Source: Verrucomicrobiales bacterium
Lineage (GTDB): Bacteria; Verrucomicrobiota; Verrucomicrobiia; Verrucomicrobiales; DEV007
Assembly: GCA_021648365.1 (NCBI GenBank)
Contig: JAKISY010000049.1
Location: 1 to 35,543, forward strand
Direction of reading: 5' to 3'
Length of the DNA: 35,543 nt
The position numbers and the translations under genes are program-made. Shown piece by piece: positions 15,680 through 24,659 of this stretch. The notes under the pieces were generated by a model. That model was not told where the DNA came from, searched no databases, and saw only the letters and a program-made list of their open reading frames with translations. Within the stretch, counting starts at the first letter, position 1; every line of letters starts with the position of its first letter.

Positions 15680-17227
15680 TTACGGCAACTGCGGCAACAA
15701 CTCCTTACCCTCATCATCCACTGGGTACTGCGCTTGGCACCGCTTCAATTCGCTTGTCATCCCCTCCATCATCCGACGCAAAATCTTTGGCCTTCTATCC
15801 GCCAAATTATTCTGTTCAAAAGGGTCTACACTCAAATCAAAAAGCTGGTAATGCCCACCTTCAAACTGAATACGCTTACCCGTAGTGGGTATTTTTGGCA
15901 AAGTATGATAGATCACCTTCCAATCCCCATCCCTCCACGTAGTGAAATAATTACTACGGTGGATACCATGCGGGTAATGCATCAAAAACTGCTGCGCGCG
16001 CGAAGCATCACTCTGCCCCGTCAACAGCGTCTGCAAAAGCTTACCGTCCACCACATGCTCCGCTGGAGTCAGCTCCCCCGTCAACCGCAACAGCGTTGGA
16101 AATAAATCCTCCACCGACGCCACCTGCCCCTGAATCGCCCCCTGCGCGATCGGCAACTTCTTCTGCCACTCATTCTGCACATCAGGTTTAGCCCAAGCCG
16201 CGATAAAGGGAACCCTCATTCCCCCCTCATAGTGCGCGCCCTTTTTTCCCCGCAAAGGAGCCGCGCAAGCAACCGCATGTTGATCCCCCAAGGGAGCATC
16301 GCTGCCATTATCACCTAAGAAAAAAATCAGCGTATTTTCTGCGATACCCAACTGATCAAATTCATCCATCATGTCGCCCAGGGATTTATCCATGCCCTCG
16401 ATCAAGGTAGCAAAAGCTTGCGCCTGCTTGCTCTTGCCAGAGTTCTTATAATGCTCAGCAAAACGCGGATCCGAATCAAACGGCGCATGCACCGCGTAGT
16501 GAGCGAAGTAGAGGTAAAAAGGCTTGCCGCTCTTCACAGTTTCGGCCACCACCTTTTTAGCTTCAAGCGTCAACGCTTCGCTCAGGAAAGTATCACTGCC
16601 ATGATACTTTTCCAAATGAGGCACCGCATGCCCTCTGCGTTTGGTAGAAGCTCCATAGTTTTTTTCACCGAAGTAACTACCCGGCGCACCAAAAGAAGAG
16701 CCACCTATATTGACATCAAAACCCAAATTCTTCGGCTCCTGCCCTTCATATTCCCATGGACCAAAATGCCCCTTGCCCACATGGATCGTGCGATACCCCT
16801 TTTTCCTCAGCACACCAGGCAGTGTCACATCTGCCTTTTTCAGTCCCTCCCAATTCCACTGCGGCGCACCATTTTTACCCGCATTGTTTTTATTCTCATT
16901 GATCCAATTAGTCGTATGATGGCGCGCCGCATTCTGCCCCGTCATGATCGAAGTGCGAGTTGGCGAGCAAACACTCATCGCATAGAATTGATTAAACCTA
17001 ATACCCAACTTTGCCAATCGCTCCATGCTCGGCGTGCGATAATAATCATTCAGAGGGTAGCGTTTCGCTTGCCCATCTTGATCCGTCAAAAAAGGCAAAG
17101 ACGTATCCATCACCCCCATATCATCAACCAGAAAAACCATGATATTCGGCTGATCTAATGCCGATGCTCTTGCCGGCAGAAACAACATCAAGCCAGCGAC
17201 CAATAACAAAAATGACGAGTATTTCAT
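15680..17227 (-). CDS. Secreted arylsulfatase-family sulfatase
   Basis: 515 residues with an N-terminal signal peptide (hydrophobic core FLLLVAGLMLFL, cleavage probably after ASA). The sulfatase fold starts with the metal-binding VDDMG (34-38). The formylglycine motif CSPTR at 87-91 gives the Cys that is converted to formylglycine by a maturase; none is seen in the window. Later come HVGKGHFG and GDNGSD, a metal-binding pair near the active site. The enzyme is probably periplasmic or outer-surface and removes sulfate from a polysaccharide. Large sets of such enzymes are typical of Planctomycetes and Verrucomicrobia. It is the first gene of an operon with pyk and nagA. The exact substrate cannot be told from sequence. 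Confidence 0.95.
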   Translation of the reverse strand: MKYSSFLLLVAGLMLFLPARASALDQPNIMVFLVDDMGVMDTSLPFLTDQDGQAKRYPLNDYYRTPSMERLAKLGIRFNQFYAMSVCSPTRTSIMTGQNAARHHTTNWINENKNNAGKNGAPQWNWEGLKKADVTLPGVLRKKGYRTIHVGKGHFGPWEYEGQEPKNLGFDVNIGGSSFGAPGSYFGEKNYGASTKRRGHAVPHLEKYHGSDTFLSEALTLEAKKVVAETVKSGKPFYLYFAHYAVHAPFDSDPRFAEHYKNSGKSKQAQAFATLIEGMDKSLGDMMDEFDQLGIAENTLIFFLGDNGSDAPLGDQHAVACAAPLRGKKGAHYEGGMRVPFIAAWAKPDVQNEWQKKLPIAQGAIQGQVASVEDLFPTLLRLTGELTPAEHVVDGKLLQTLLTGQSDASRAQQFLMHYPHGIHRSNYFTTWRDGDWKVIYHTLPKIPTTGKRIQFEGGHYQLFDLSVDPFEQNNLADRRPKILRRMMEGMTSELKRCQAQYPVDDEGKELLPQLP

Positions 17228-17702
17228 GATAACAGATACCCTGCCCCAAAACCCCCACTTTGAAACTCAAAACTCAAAAACCCTCTTCCTCCACATCTCT
17301 TCCCTCGCCCCCTGCCCCAGAGAGTTTGAGTTGAAGTTCAGGTTAAAGTCAAAGTTTTCTCCATCCCCCCTTCCGTGCTTTTCCGTGTTTTCCATGGCTA
17401 AGATCTTAATCCACTCTTCTATTCCATCGCATCCCTCTGCTAAGTTCTAGATTCCGGATTCGCGCGTCGAGCATCCCTCCCCCGTGGCATGGATTGGCAA
17501 TCCGTGTTCCCCAATGCCCTCCCCTCCCAGCCATCCTTCCTCCACCTTCATGCCCTTCATGGTGAAAACCTCCGAGCTTTTGCGTGAGCCCTCTTCTCCC
17601 CCAAATCTCACCTATAACACGGACAACAAAGCCCTTTAGCTTTCAGCCATTTCATGCCAATGGTGAAGTCCTGCTTTTCACTGCTATCGAACTACCTTGC
17701 TC
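17228..17702. other. Intergenic region with degenerate phrase repeats
   Basis: No gene seen. It lies between the divergent sulfatase and DUF2293 genes. It contains low-complexity words (aaactcaaaactcaaaaac near 17262, agtttgagttgaagttcagg near 17325), a cttccgtgcttttccgtg phrase at 17369-17407, and a palindromic word GGATTGGCAATCC (17491-17503) extended to imperfect arms 17488-17506. These look like decayed dispersed repeats. No promoter boxes stand out. Confidence 0.5.
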
Positions 17703-18383
17703 ATGCCATTCACAACACTCGACGTCTCACCATCCAAAAACCCCCGCCAAGTATTAGACAGCAAAGGCGGCACCCTCGACGTGCCAGAAGACTGGGCCTT
17801 GTTAGCACCCGGAGATGCCGCATTGAGTCGTCGCATCAAAAAGGACGGCCCCTCATGGACGATGATCGAAATGAAAGGGCGCAAACGATTCTCGCGTGGC
17901 ATCTGGGCGCCATCACAACGCATCGAAGCCCTACGCGCCGCTCTAGCTATCGAACGCACTGATCCAAGTTATCAAAAAAAACTAGACGCCAGCCGTGCCC
18001 GTCGAGCCAAAGAACAAGTCCACTACGCGATCGAATTTGAAACTGCAGTATTCACCTATCTGGATTTTAATGCACCATACCAGCAACTCGCCCAAGCGAT
18101 GGCAAAAGCCATCGCCGATCACGCAGTTCCTGTCGGCAGCGGCACCGTCGCGCGAACCCAACGCATCCCCATCGAACGCCGCGCCGAGGCTGCCACCATC
18201 GCCTGGATGCGTCACCAAACAACCGCCTACGACCACATGGTCATCCCCCGTGAAAAAGGCAAACGCCGCGAGGTTCGACGCATGTTAGCCAAACGCTCAA
18301 AGCATTTGTTGCAGCAATATCGTGGAACGAACACTACCAGCAATGATCAAGAGTGCCCTTTGCGCAAAGCCTTGAATGACTAG
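17703..18383 (+). CDS. DUF2293-domain protein
   Basis: 226 residues from ATG 17703; a TTG two codons earlier is an alternative. The N-terminal half is hydrophilic and rich in Lys/Arg. The C-terminal part, IPIERRAEAATIAWMRHQTTAYD and onward to HLLQQYR, matches the DUF2293 pattern (an R-x-x-A-x-x-A-W-x-R-H-x-x-T-x-Y-D core). The function of this family is not established. The strongly basic composition hints at nucleic-acid binding, which is inference. It stands alone, convergent with the Lnb-like gene 123 bases downstream. No terminator was recognised in that gap. Confidence 0.7.
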   Translation: MPFTTLDVSPSKNPRQVLDSKGGTLDVPEDWALLAPGDAALSRRIKKDGPSWTMIEMKGRKRFSRGIWAPSQRIEALRAALAIERTDPSYQKKLDASRARRAKEQVHYAIEFETAVFTYLDFNAPYQQLAQAMAKAIADHAVPVGSGTVARTQRIPIERRAEAATIAWMRHQTTAYDHMVIPREKGKRREVRRMLAKRSKHLLQQYRGTNTTSNDQECPLRKALND

Positions 18384-18506
18384 ATAAACACCCCTATGGT
18401 CACCGTGTAAGTATTATCACACATCTCAAAGATACTTTTTCGTAGTAGAAAAATTTCCCCCTCACCAAATTGCGCAGCTAGTGACCCAATCATGAGGAGA
18501 CACGTA

Positions 18507-20342
18507 TTATTTGATCTCATCCTGTGGCAGGATATCGTAACGCCCCTTGCGGATGCTGATACCGATGATTTCAGGAAAGCTGTAAAACATGCCTTCCAAT
18601 CCATATTTCACCCTACGCCGACCGTTTTCCGTGACTGCAGTGACTAGACCTACGCCAACATGACTGAGCCCATAAAACAGGTTGGCGCCGCCTTGCAGAG
18701 GGCGTAGAATGGGAACCCCGTCGGAGAAAAACAAAAAAGCTGAGTCGTTGATCGAACCAGGGTAGGCGGTTGATGTCCAACGATTACTTTCACGTATTTT
18801 CTTCCAGAGTGGCATTCTTAGGCTCGGCGAGAAGCTGCTTTGTTCGAGACGATGAGAAGGTAAAATCACTGCGGCTGAGGTGTTCCACAGCGTTTGCGCT
18901 TTATTTGTGAATACCGCCGGAATAAGGGTTAGTCCTTGATGTGATGAGATGGTTGCCCCCAGAGCTCGAGTGATCTCCCCCGCATCAGGAAAGGCTGACT
19001 GAATGGTATGAGAAAGTTCGGTTGTGCAATTGTGATGCAGTAATGAATAGCCGTATAAAGAGTTCAGATGGTCGAGGTAGTTTTGATAGCTCTTGGCTGC
19101 TTGTTGCCGGGCTTGATTGAGATCGTTTACCGACAAGCTGGGGATTTTTAGTGTAGTGATTTCCCCTTTACGCAGAGGAAGCAACAAATCAGGAGAACAG
19201 GTTTGTAGGGGTTGCCCCTTGAGAATGGCATCGCGAGCCTGGGTATAGCGGGATGCGGTGTCTTCCATTTTTTGGTAAGTGTATCCCGTCAGGGCATATC
19301 CATTTCTGAGATGGAAATAGCGTAGTTGCTGCCAATTTTTTGCACCTTGCTGAGTTAAGGCGTTTAAAAGTTTATGATGGCGTTGGGTCTCTTTGGCTGT
19401 CATCAGTGAGCTAGCACGCTCGTCAGTAGGAAACACGTTGAGCAGCAGCAGGCGATTTTGTTTGAGTGAGCGTCGCAACACATCGTAGCGAGCGATGGCT
19501 AGCAGTAAAGCTTCGCCACGATCGGGGCGAATGGATTGCAGTAGGCGAGGAATGGATTTGCGATAAATTTCTGAAAGTTGTTTTAATTGTTTGCGTTCAC
19601 TCTTCGAGAGCGGAATATCGTCAGGAGAAATAATTTGCGAAGCGGTGATACCTCGACCTTGCTTTAAAATGATAAGAGCCTCGCGCAGGGTCAGTTGCTC
19701 AAGCCGGCGTTCGGATTCGATCTCATATGCTTTTGGAAATGCCGCATAGGTCAGCGGACTTGTCTGCGATCGACTGAACAAACTCGCTTTTAAGGTGAGG
19801 TTAGTGGTTACATCACCAAGCTGTAGATCAAGGTAGGAGTTTCCCAAAACGGAGCAGCTCAGCGTTCGTAAATCAAGAGTATTTTCAGACGGTTGAGAAT
19901 CAAAATAAGCAATGATCGGGATCGAGATAGACAATTTACTTTCGCCCAACTGCTCGAACCATTGCTGTTCTATTTTGAGCGAGTGCCAGCGGGAAATTAA
20001 CTTTTGCTGAACAGCTAAAACCCTGCCGAAACGAGCTTTGATCCTACTGGCATCTTTGGCTGCCAGTTGCAGCGGAAGCAAGGTGATGCTGCGATTGTCC
20101 AGTTGACGGTAGTGACGTTCAAAAAACTCCCAGGAATCTCGGCGCAAAAGTAATAACGAGAAGCTATTGACTTGAAAGTGGTAAACGCGATCATCAATAC
20201 GCAGCGCACTGTGCCCTCCGCTGGACCCACCAGTATTGGGCGTCACACTGACAATCGAAATAGTGGGCGGCGAATCAACCGCTGCACATACCGCCGACTC
20301 TCCGAGCGCGATGGCTGCGAAGAGCAGCAGTCGGAAAATCAT
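18507..20342 (-). CDS. Exported Lnb/DUF4105-like protein with a probable permuted papain-like fold
   Basis: 611 residues with a signal peptide (LLLFAAIALGESAVCAA). Near the mature N-terminus is GGHSALRIDDRVYHFQ (about 43-57), and about 390 residues later GYSLLHHNCTTELSHTI. The pair 'H in GGHSALRI, Cys in HNCTT' is the arrangement of Lnb N-terminal (DUF4105) domains and related permuted NlpC/P60-type enzymes, in which these residues form the active site. The family is known for periplasmic or membrane-surface roles, including lipoprotein intramolecular transfer by Lnb. The C-terminal part (SHVGVGLVTAVTENGRRRVKYGLEG) looks beta-rich. The gene is 25 bases downstream of a putative lipoprotein gene and probably forms an operon with it. 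The middle 300 residues are not recognised. Confidence 0.55.
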   Translation of the reverse strand: MIFRLLLFAAIALGESAVCAAVDSPPTISIVSVTPNTGGSSGGHSALRIDDRVYHFQVNSFSLLLLRRDSWEFFERHYRQLDNRSITLLPLQLAAKDASRIKARFGRVLAVQQKLISRWHSLKIEQQWFEQLGESKLSISIPIIAYFDSQPSENTLDLRTLSCSVLGNSYLDLQLGDVTTNLTLKASLFSRSQTSPLTYAAFPKAYEIESERRLEQLTLREALIILKQGRGITASQIISPDDIPLSKSERKQLKQLSEIYRKSIPRLLQSIRPDRGEALLLAIARYDVLRRSLKQNRLLLLNVFPTDERASSLMTAKETQRHHKLLNALTQQGAKNWQQLRYFHLRNGYALTGYTYQKMEDTASRYTQARDAILKGQPLQTCSPDLLLPLRKGEITTLKIPSLSVNDLNQARQQAAKSYQNYLDHLNSLYGYSLLHHNCTTELSHTIQSAFPDAGEITRALGATISSHQGLTLIPAVFTNKAQTLWNTSAAVILPSHRLEQSSFSPSLRMPLWKKIRESNRWTSTAYPGSINDSAFLFFSDGVPILRPLQGGANLFYGLSHVGVGLVTAVTENGRRRVKYGLEGMFYSFPEIIGISIRKGRYDILPQDEIK

Positions 20343-20367
20343 CGAATGATAGGGTGTCGAGACAGGC

Positions 20368-20838
20368 TCAGGCTTGGTAAGCTTTCAGCATCAGCTGAGC
20401 GTTTTGTTGATTTCCAGGACTAAGGCGGGAGATCCATTCTTGAGCTTGAGCTTGAGTCAAACCCGCTTGACGAAGCCCTTCACCGAGCGCGATATAGGAA
20501 GCTTGTTCCGCCTCCCAATCACTGATGCCGTGTTGTTTGGCAGCACGACTGACACTGCGCAGGACTTCAGCAGTGGAGACTTGGGCGATGACCGCCGTAG
20601 CAGTGGACTCGCGCACGTCGTTGTAGAAAGCGCTGTGATGATGATGGTGGTTAGCATCACTGCTGGCGGAGGACGCTGAAAGGGATGAAATGGAGCCAAG
20701 GCTTGCAGAAGTCGCTCCTGCCACAACGCAACCAAGAGTAAGGGCTGAACTTGCTAGCAGAGCGACAAGACCAACGGCACTAGTAATTTGTTTGCCAGCC
20801 GATTTAGTGGAACACGGATCAATGTCGTGGGTATTCAT
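20368..20838 (-). CDS. Putative lipoprotein with a penta-histidine run
   Basis: 156 residues. A polar N-terminus and a hydrophobic segment (VGLVALLASSALTLGC) end in a cysteine, so it may be lipidated, though the residue at -3 of the lipobox (Thr) is atypical. A Ser/Ala-rich linker follows, with HHHHH at about 64-68, then a helical C-terminal domain (EVLRSVSRAAKQHGIS, then EGLRQAGLTQAQAQEWISRL). The histidine run could bind a metal, which is inference. It starts 43 bases after a hairpin and ends 25 bases before the Lnb-like gene, so the pair is likely co-expressed. No family recognised. Confidence 0.7.
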   Translation of the reverse strand: MNTHDIDPCSTKSAGKQITSAVGLVALLASSALTLGCVVAGATSASLGSISSLSASSASSDANHHHHHSAFYNDVRESTATAVIAQVSTAEVLRSVSRAAKQHGISDWEAEQASYIALGEGLRQAGLTQAQAQEWISRLSPGNQQNAQLMLKAYQA

Positions 20839-20880
20839 GAGCGCTTTATTGAAATAAAAAAGTGAAAAAATGCAGATTGC

Positions 20881-20899
20881 CGCTTAGCAAAGCTAAGCG
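20881..20899 (-). terminator. Hairpin downstream of tRNA-Glu
   Basis: A perfect 8-bp stem, CGCTTAGC at 20881-20888 pairing with 20892-20899 around a 3-base loop, lies 43 bases after the tRNA 3' end. A run of six Ts follows about 11 bases later on the minus strand. It may terminate the tRNA transcript or structure the lipoprotein leader. Confidence 0.4.
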
Positions 20900-20942
20900 A
20901 ACGGAGTAAAAACTACTATTAACATTCTTACCCTACTCAAAA

Positions 20943-21017
20943 TGGCGACCCGTAGGGGAATCGAACCCCTATTGCCTGGATGAAAACCAGGTGTCCTAAC
21001 CGTTAGACGAACGGGTC
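20943..21017 (-). tRNA. tRNA-Glu (anticodon UUC), CCA encoded
   Basis: 75 bases on the minus strand including an encoded CCA. The acceptor arm GACCCGT pairs with ACGGGTC, followed by discriminator G. The D-arm region is TCGTCTAACGGTTAGGA. The anticodon stem CCTGG/CCAGG holds the loop TTTTCAT, giving anticodon TTC for glutamate. The T-arm is GGGGTTCGATTCCCC. It lies between waaA and the lipoprotein gene on the same strand. Confidence 0.97.
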
Positions 21018-21123
21018 ATACCGTTGGTAGCCGGTGAACCGGCGGTTGGAAAGCGCAACAGACCTCACTTTCAAGTTTCTGCAAGTGGAAAATACACTAA
21101 ATCGCCATCAAAATGCAGTTTTT

Positions 21124-22440
21124 TCATCCCCCCAGCACTTTTACCGTCCGCCGAGCCGCCCCTCGGTGTTGATCTAGAGCAACGAGGGCTCGTTTTGCCA
21201 TCAAAGCAGCTTCTTCTTGATCGCTCAACACGTCTTTAGCCGCTGCCAACAAATCCTCTGCACCCTCTACTTGCACCAGCCCTCGCTGTTGCAAAAGCTG
21301 CTGCATCACCGCAGTGAAATTTCCCATATTTGGACCGACGATTACCGGCTTGCCTGCCATGATCGGCTCCACTGGGTTCTGCCCCCCCTTGCCCAAAAAA
21401 CTTTTTCCCACCACCACCAGTGACGCTAGATGATACCAAGCACGCAACTCCCCCGTCGTATCCACCAGCAAACAATTACCCTCACTCAACTCTTCCTGCT
21501 CAGAATCACAGTTTGATCTCAAGCTCACACTCAAGCCGATCGCTTCGAGGTCTCGCACAACCTCAGCTGCACGCTCCACATGGCGAGGCACTACGATATA
21601 AAGCAAATCTGGAAACTGCTTCTGCAACTGTTGATAAACCCTGCCAATCAAAGCCTCTTCCCCAGCATGAGTGCTGCCCGCTAACAACACTGGCTGATCC
21701 GAACCAATCCCCAGCGCTTGCAATAGCTCTCTCAATTCCGCCATTTGCCCGCTCGGCGCTTGCTCTTCCTGCTCATCATATTTGATGCTGCCCACCAGAT
21801 GAATCTTTTCCCGCTCTATCCCTAAGCCCATCCAGCGCTCCACATCTCGCTCGAATTGCACACACACCACATCGAGCATGCCAAAAATAGGGCCCGTCAA
21901 CGTCGTGAACTTTCGGAAGCGGCGCTCAGAACGCTCCGACAAACGGGCATTCACCAAGCTCAACTGCACTCCTCGCCTCTTTGCTTGATAAGCCAAATTT
22001 GGCCACAGCTCAGCTTCAATCAAAATGATTTTTTGCGGTCGAATTCTATCCAGAGCACCACACACCACCCAAGGCAAATCCACAGGATTATAGATCACCT
22101 GCACCGCCGCAGGACATTCAGCTTTTGCCAAACGGTACCCCGTAGGAGTGGTGGTAGAAAGAACGATCTGCTGCTGCGCATTTTCCTCCAACAAAGCATG
22201 GATCACCTTCATCCCCACCAACACCTCGCCCACACTCACGGCATGAATCCAGATCCTAGCAGCTTCCTGATCCTGCCGCCACAGCTCCAGCAAAGCACCA
22301 TCGTAACGCCCAAAACGCTGAGAAAAATTATCCCGCGCACCACCACGACGAATCGCCTTGATCAAATAACCCGGCAAGCCAAGCAGCAAAGCCACTGGCA
22401 ACAACAAGTTATAGATCCATAATACCTGCCTCAGTTTCAT
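21124..22440 (-). CDS. waaA: 3-deoxy-D-manno-octulosonic acid (Kdo) transferase
   Basis: WaaA adds Kdo to lipid A precursor at the inner membrane, a committed step of lipopolysaccharide core synthesis. 438 residues: an N-terminal membrane anchor (IYNLLLPVALLLGLPGYLI), the N-terminal glycosyltransferase domain with WIHAVSVGE (64-72, the Glu being the likely catalytic base), STTTPTGYRLA, EAELWPNL and SLVNARLSERS. The C-terminal GT-B domain has LLAGSTHAGEE and GGQNPVEPIMAGKPVIVGP. Length and motifs fit the family. The start lies one base after the rsmD stop, so translation is coupled. It shows that the host makes Kdo-containing lipopolysaccharide. Confidence 0.97.
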   Translation of the reverse strand: MKLRQVLWIYNLLLPVALLLGLPGYLIKAIRRGGARDNFSQRFGRYDGALLELWRQDQEAARIWIHAVSVGEVLVGMKVIHALLEENAQQQIVLSTTTPTGYRLAKAECPAAVQVIYNPVDLPWVVCGALDRIRPQKIILIEAELWPNLAYQAKRRGVQLSLVNARLSERSERRFRKFTTLTGPIFGMLDVVCVQFERDVERWMGLGIEREKIHLVGSIKYDEQEEQAPSGQMAELRELLQALGIGSDQPVLLAGSTHAGEEALIGRVYQQLQKQFPDLLYIVVPRHVERAAEVVRDLEAIGLSVSLRSNCDSEQEELSEGNCLLVDTTGELRAWYHLASLVVVGKSFLGKGGQNPVEPIMAGKPVIVGPNMGNFTAVMQQLLQQRGLVQVEGAEDLLAAAKDVLSDQEEAALMAKRALVALDQHRGAARRTVKVLGG

Positions 22441-22441
22441 C

Positions 22442-23038
22442 CTATGCGGAAGCCCTCCACTCTTTTTTCCTCAAAAAAGAAACTCTCGTTTCTCCATAAC
22501 ACCTCTCATCGCGTACTTGCCAACGCAAAGCCAGATCTTCAGGTAAATCCACCGACGCCATGCTTTCCAAAATCAACACCCCACCATCCTTCAATGCCGC
22601 CACCAAGTGCTCATCGTTAATCAGATCCAACAAAAGCGCTGCCGTCTGTTGATCTTTAGCATAGGGCGGATCCGCAAAAATCAGATCATAGCCCAAGTCA
22701 CTTTCAACTCCTGCCCCTAGCGAATGTCCGCTCAAAAATTTCATCACCTCAGCACACCTCACCAGCCCACCCGCAAGCCGCGCTTTATCCAAGTTAGCCT
22801 GGATCACTTCACACGCCTGCCGTTGCTGCTCCACAAAACACGCGCTCGCAGCACCTCGGCTCAGCGCTTCGATACCGAGCGCGCCCGATCCCGCATACAG
22901 ATCCAATACCTTAGCATCATACAACAACGTGCCCAGCGAAGAGAACAAAGACTCCCTGACACGATCCGCCGTCGGACGAGTATCCGAAGACGGCGTCTTC
23001 AATGGTATTCCCCCAGCACTGCCTGCGATGATTCTCAT
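22442..23038 (-). CDS. rsmD: 16S rRNA (guanine966-N2)-methyltransferase
   Basis: RsmD methylates G966 of 16S rRNA using S-adenosylmethionine. 198 residues: the family N-terminal motif MRIIAGSAGG with RPTADRVRESLF (21-32), the SAM-binding VLDLYAGSGALGIEALSRGA (44-63), and the catalytic DPPY (123-126). It ends one base before waaA and lies 44 bases after a small membrane protein gene. In many genomes rsmD precedes coaD; here it precedes waaA. Confidence 0.95.
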   Translation of the reverse strand: MRIIAGSAGGIPLKTPSSDTRPTADRVRESLFSSLGTLLYDAKVLDLYAGSGALGIEALSRGAASACFVEQQRQACEVIQANLDKARLAGGLVRCAEVMKFLSGHSLGAGVESDLGYDLIFADPPYAKDQQTAALLLDLINDEHLVAALKDGGVLILESMASVDLPEDLALRWQVRDERCYGETRVSFLRKKEWRASA

Positions 23039-23082
23039 GATAATTGATTCAAAAAATACAAACCCCGCTCAAACTTCATAGC

Positions 23083-23583
23083 TCAGAGCCGCTGCTCCCG
23101 CTCCCCCTCTACTTCCTCTCCAAGTCCATCATCTTTGATCAAAGGTAAATCTTCGCTTTTCTGCTTTTTCACCAACTGACTCACCGGCATCCAGAAAACC
23201 TCACCATTCAGCGGACCAGACAATACTTCAATCGAAGCGGTTCCCGCATCACGACGCTTCACACGAACTCTCACTTCTGCAGTCAATCGACGTACTCTCG
23301 ATGCATCGATATCCGCTTTGGCACGCTTTTCCACCGTTTTATACTTGTTAAAAAAATCCTTAATCTTCTGATTTTTTTCCGCCACATAAATCGCCTCGCC
23401 TCCGCCCCCAATCATCACTTTCTCTCCGCGCAGAACCACATCACTCTTCCCCACCCACTCCGGCAAATCCTTTTTAGCCAAGCTCACCCCCAGCCAAGCA
23501 GAGCCAAGCAAAACAGCTAACAATCCCGCCGCAAGAAAAATCCAGCTCCCCGCTTTGATCCAGATATTACCCGATTTTGCCAT
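23083..23583 (-). CDS. Membrane-anchored hypothetical protein
   Basis: 166 residues: a short cytoplasmic N-terminus, one strong membrane helix (WIFLAAGLLAVLLGSAWLGVSLA, about 14-36; only its core is certain), then a basic soluble region with a beta-rich section (LTAEVRVRVKRRDAGTASIEVLSG) and an acidic C-terminal tail. The residues GEVFWMPVSQLVKKQK resemble a surface loop. I do not recognise the family. It lies in line with rsmD (44-base gap) and the rhomboid gene (37-base gap), so it is probably part of a waaA-rsmD envelope/translation operon. Confidence 0.75.
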   Translation of the reverse strand: MAKSGNIWIKAGSWIFLAAGLLAVLLGSAWLGVSLAKKDLPEWVGKSDVVLRGEKVMIGGGGEAIYVAEKNQKIKDFFNKYKTVEKRAKADIDASRVRRLTAEVRVRVKRRDAGTASIEVLSGPLNGEVFWMPVSQLVKKQKSEDLPLIKDDGLGEEVEGEREQRL

Positions 23584-23620
23584 CTCTCTATTCTCAATCT
23601 ACTGCGCTCACTTCTGACCA

Positions 23621-24559
23621 TCATCCACGGTCCGCTCGCTTGGTCATACGCGCCAATTCCTCACTGTTCTTTTCCAAAACACGTCGCTCTTCCTCCGTCA
23701 AACTCTGCATCCCATGCTCCGATATTTTCTCCAAAATCTCATCCACACTTTTCGAGTGGTAAGGCTTAGCTTGCGAAGACTTGAACCATGAACCCTTCTT
23801 CTCGCTCCCCTGCTCCACCTCAGCATCAACCACCCGACTACCACCAAAGCGATGCAACCAACGCTCCGCCTGATGCGAAGAATGCCCCCTGCCTTGCGAT
23901 CCAGAAAGCCCCCGTTTCACATACAGCCAACCGAAAAAAGCTCCACCCAAATGAGCTAAGTTACCGATGCCCAAGTTCATGATCCCTAATACATCCGCCA
24001 AGAACATCGCCAAATCCACCCCCACCAAAAACAAAGCCAGCGTGCTCATTTTCATCCGCACCGGGATCACAAAAAACAACAGCAAATTCACACGCTCTTC
24101 TGGAATCAAAGAGGTCAGCGTGATGATGATCGCCACCACCCCAGCCGACGCACCAATCAGTGGGATATTCCAATCAAACAACATGCCCAAAAAAACCTGC
24201 AACAAACCTCCAAACACTCCGCCCACAAAATAAATAGTTAAAAAATGACGAGGCCCTAATAAGGTCAATACATTGCGCCCGAAGAAAAACAGTCCCAACA
24301 TATTACCCCCCAAATGCAGGAAACTGCCGTGCAAAAACATGTAAGTGATCGGCGTCCAAATTTTGCCCTCTTGCAACTGCAACCAAGACAAACTACCAAA
24401 ATCCACCAACTCCGCCTCATTGCCACCTCGGAAAACAAACAGCAGCGCATTGATCACGATCAGCCACGTCACCACCGACCACGACTTCGGTCCCTTCGCA
24501 GAACCCGAGCCCCCCGAACGAAAATCTGGCTGCATATAGTCGCGATCGTAAACCCCCAT
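23621..24559 (-). CDS. Rhomboid-family intramembrane serine protease
   Basis: 312 residues from ATG 24559; a TTG two codons upstream is less likely. About six membrane helices. Family marks: TPITYMFLHGSFLHLGGNML on the loop-2 side, catalytic serine in GASAG (S138), and catalytic histidine in AHLGGAFFG (H203). These Ser-His dyads cut substrates within the membrane. After the last helix comes a soluble C-terminal tail of about 95 residues ending in a helical VDEILEKISEHGMQSLTEEERR segment. This short regulatory-looking motif is found on many rhomboids of Bacteroidota and related phyla (DUF6576-like). The substrate is unknown. Confidence 0.93.
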   Translation of the reverse strand: MGVYDRDYMQPDFRSGGSGSAKGPKSWSVVTWLIVINALLFVFRGGNEAELVDFGSLSWLQLQEGKIWTPITYMFLHGSFLHLGGNMLGLFFFGRNVLTLLGPRHFLTIYFVGGVFGGLLQVFLGMLFDWNIPLIGASAGVVAIIITLTSLIPEERVNLLLFFVIPVRMKMSTLALFLVGVDLAMFLADVLGIMNLGIGNLAHLGGAFFGWLYVKRGLSGSQGRGHSSHQAERWLHRFGGSRVVDAEVEQGSEKKGSWFKSSQAKPYHSKSVDEILEKISEHGMQSLTEEERRVLEKNSEELARMTKRADRG

Positions 24560-24659
24560 TTGCAATCAACCTATACCCTCACCCAGCTAACGCAAGCAAG
24601 GTCAAGAAAATGACAAAGCAAAAATCTAAGTCAGCCTCAAACCTTACGTTCAATCCTAA

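Noticed and set aside
21030..21043. Hairpin gccgg/ccggc between waaA and tRNA-Glu
   Set aside because: Only five base pairs and no T-run, so it is not called as a terminator.
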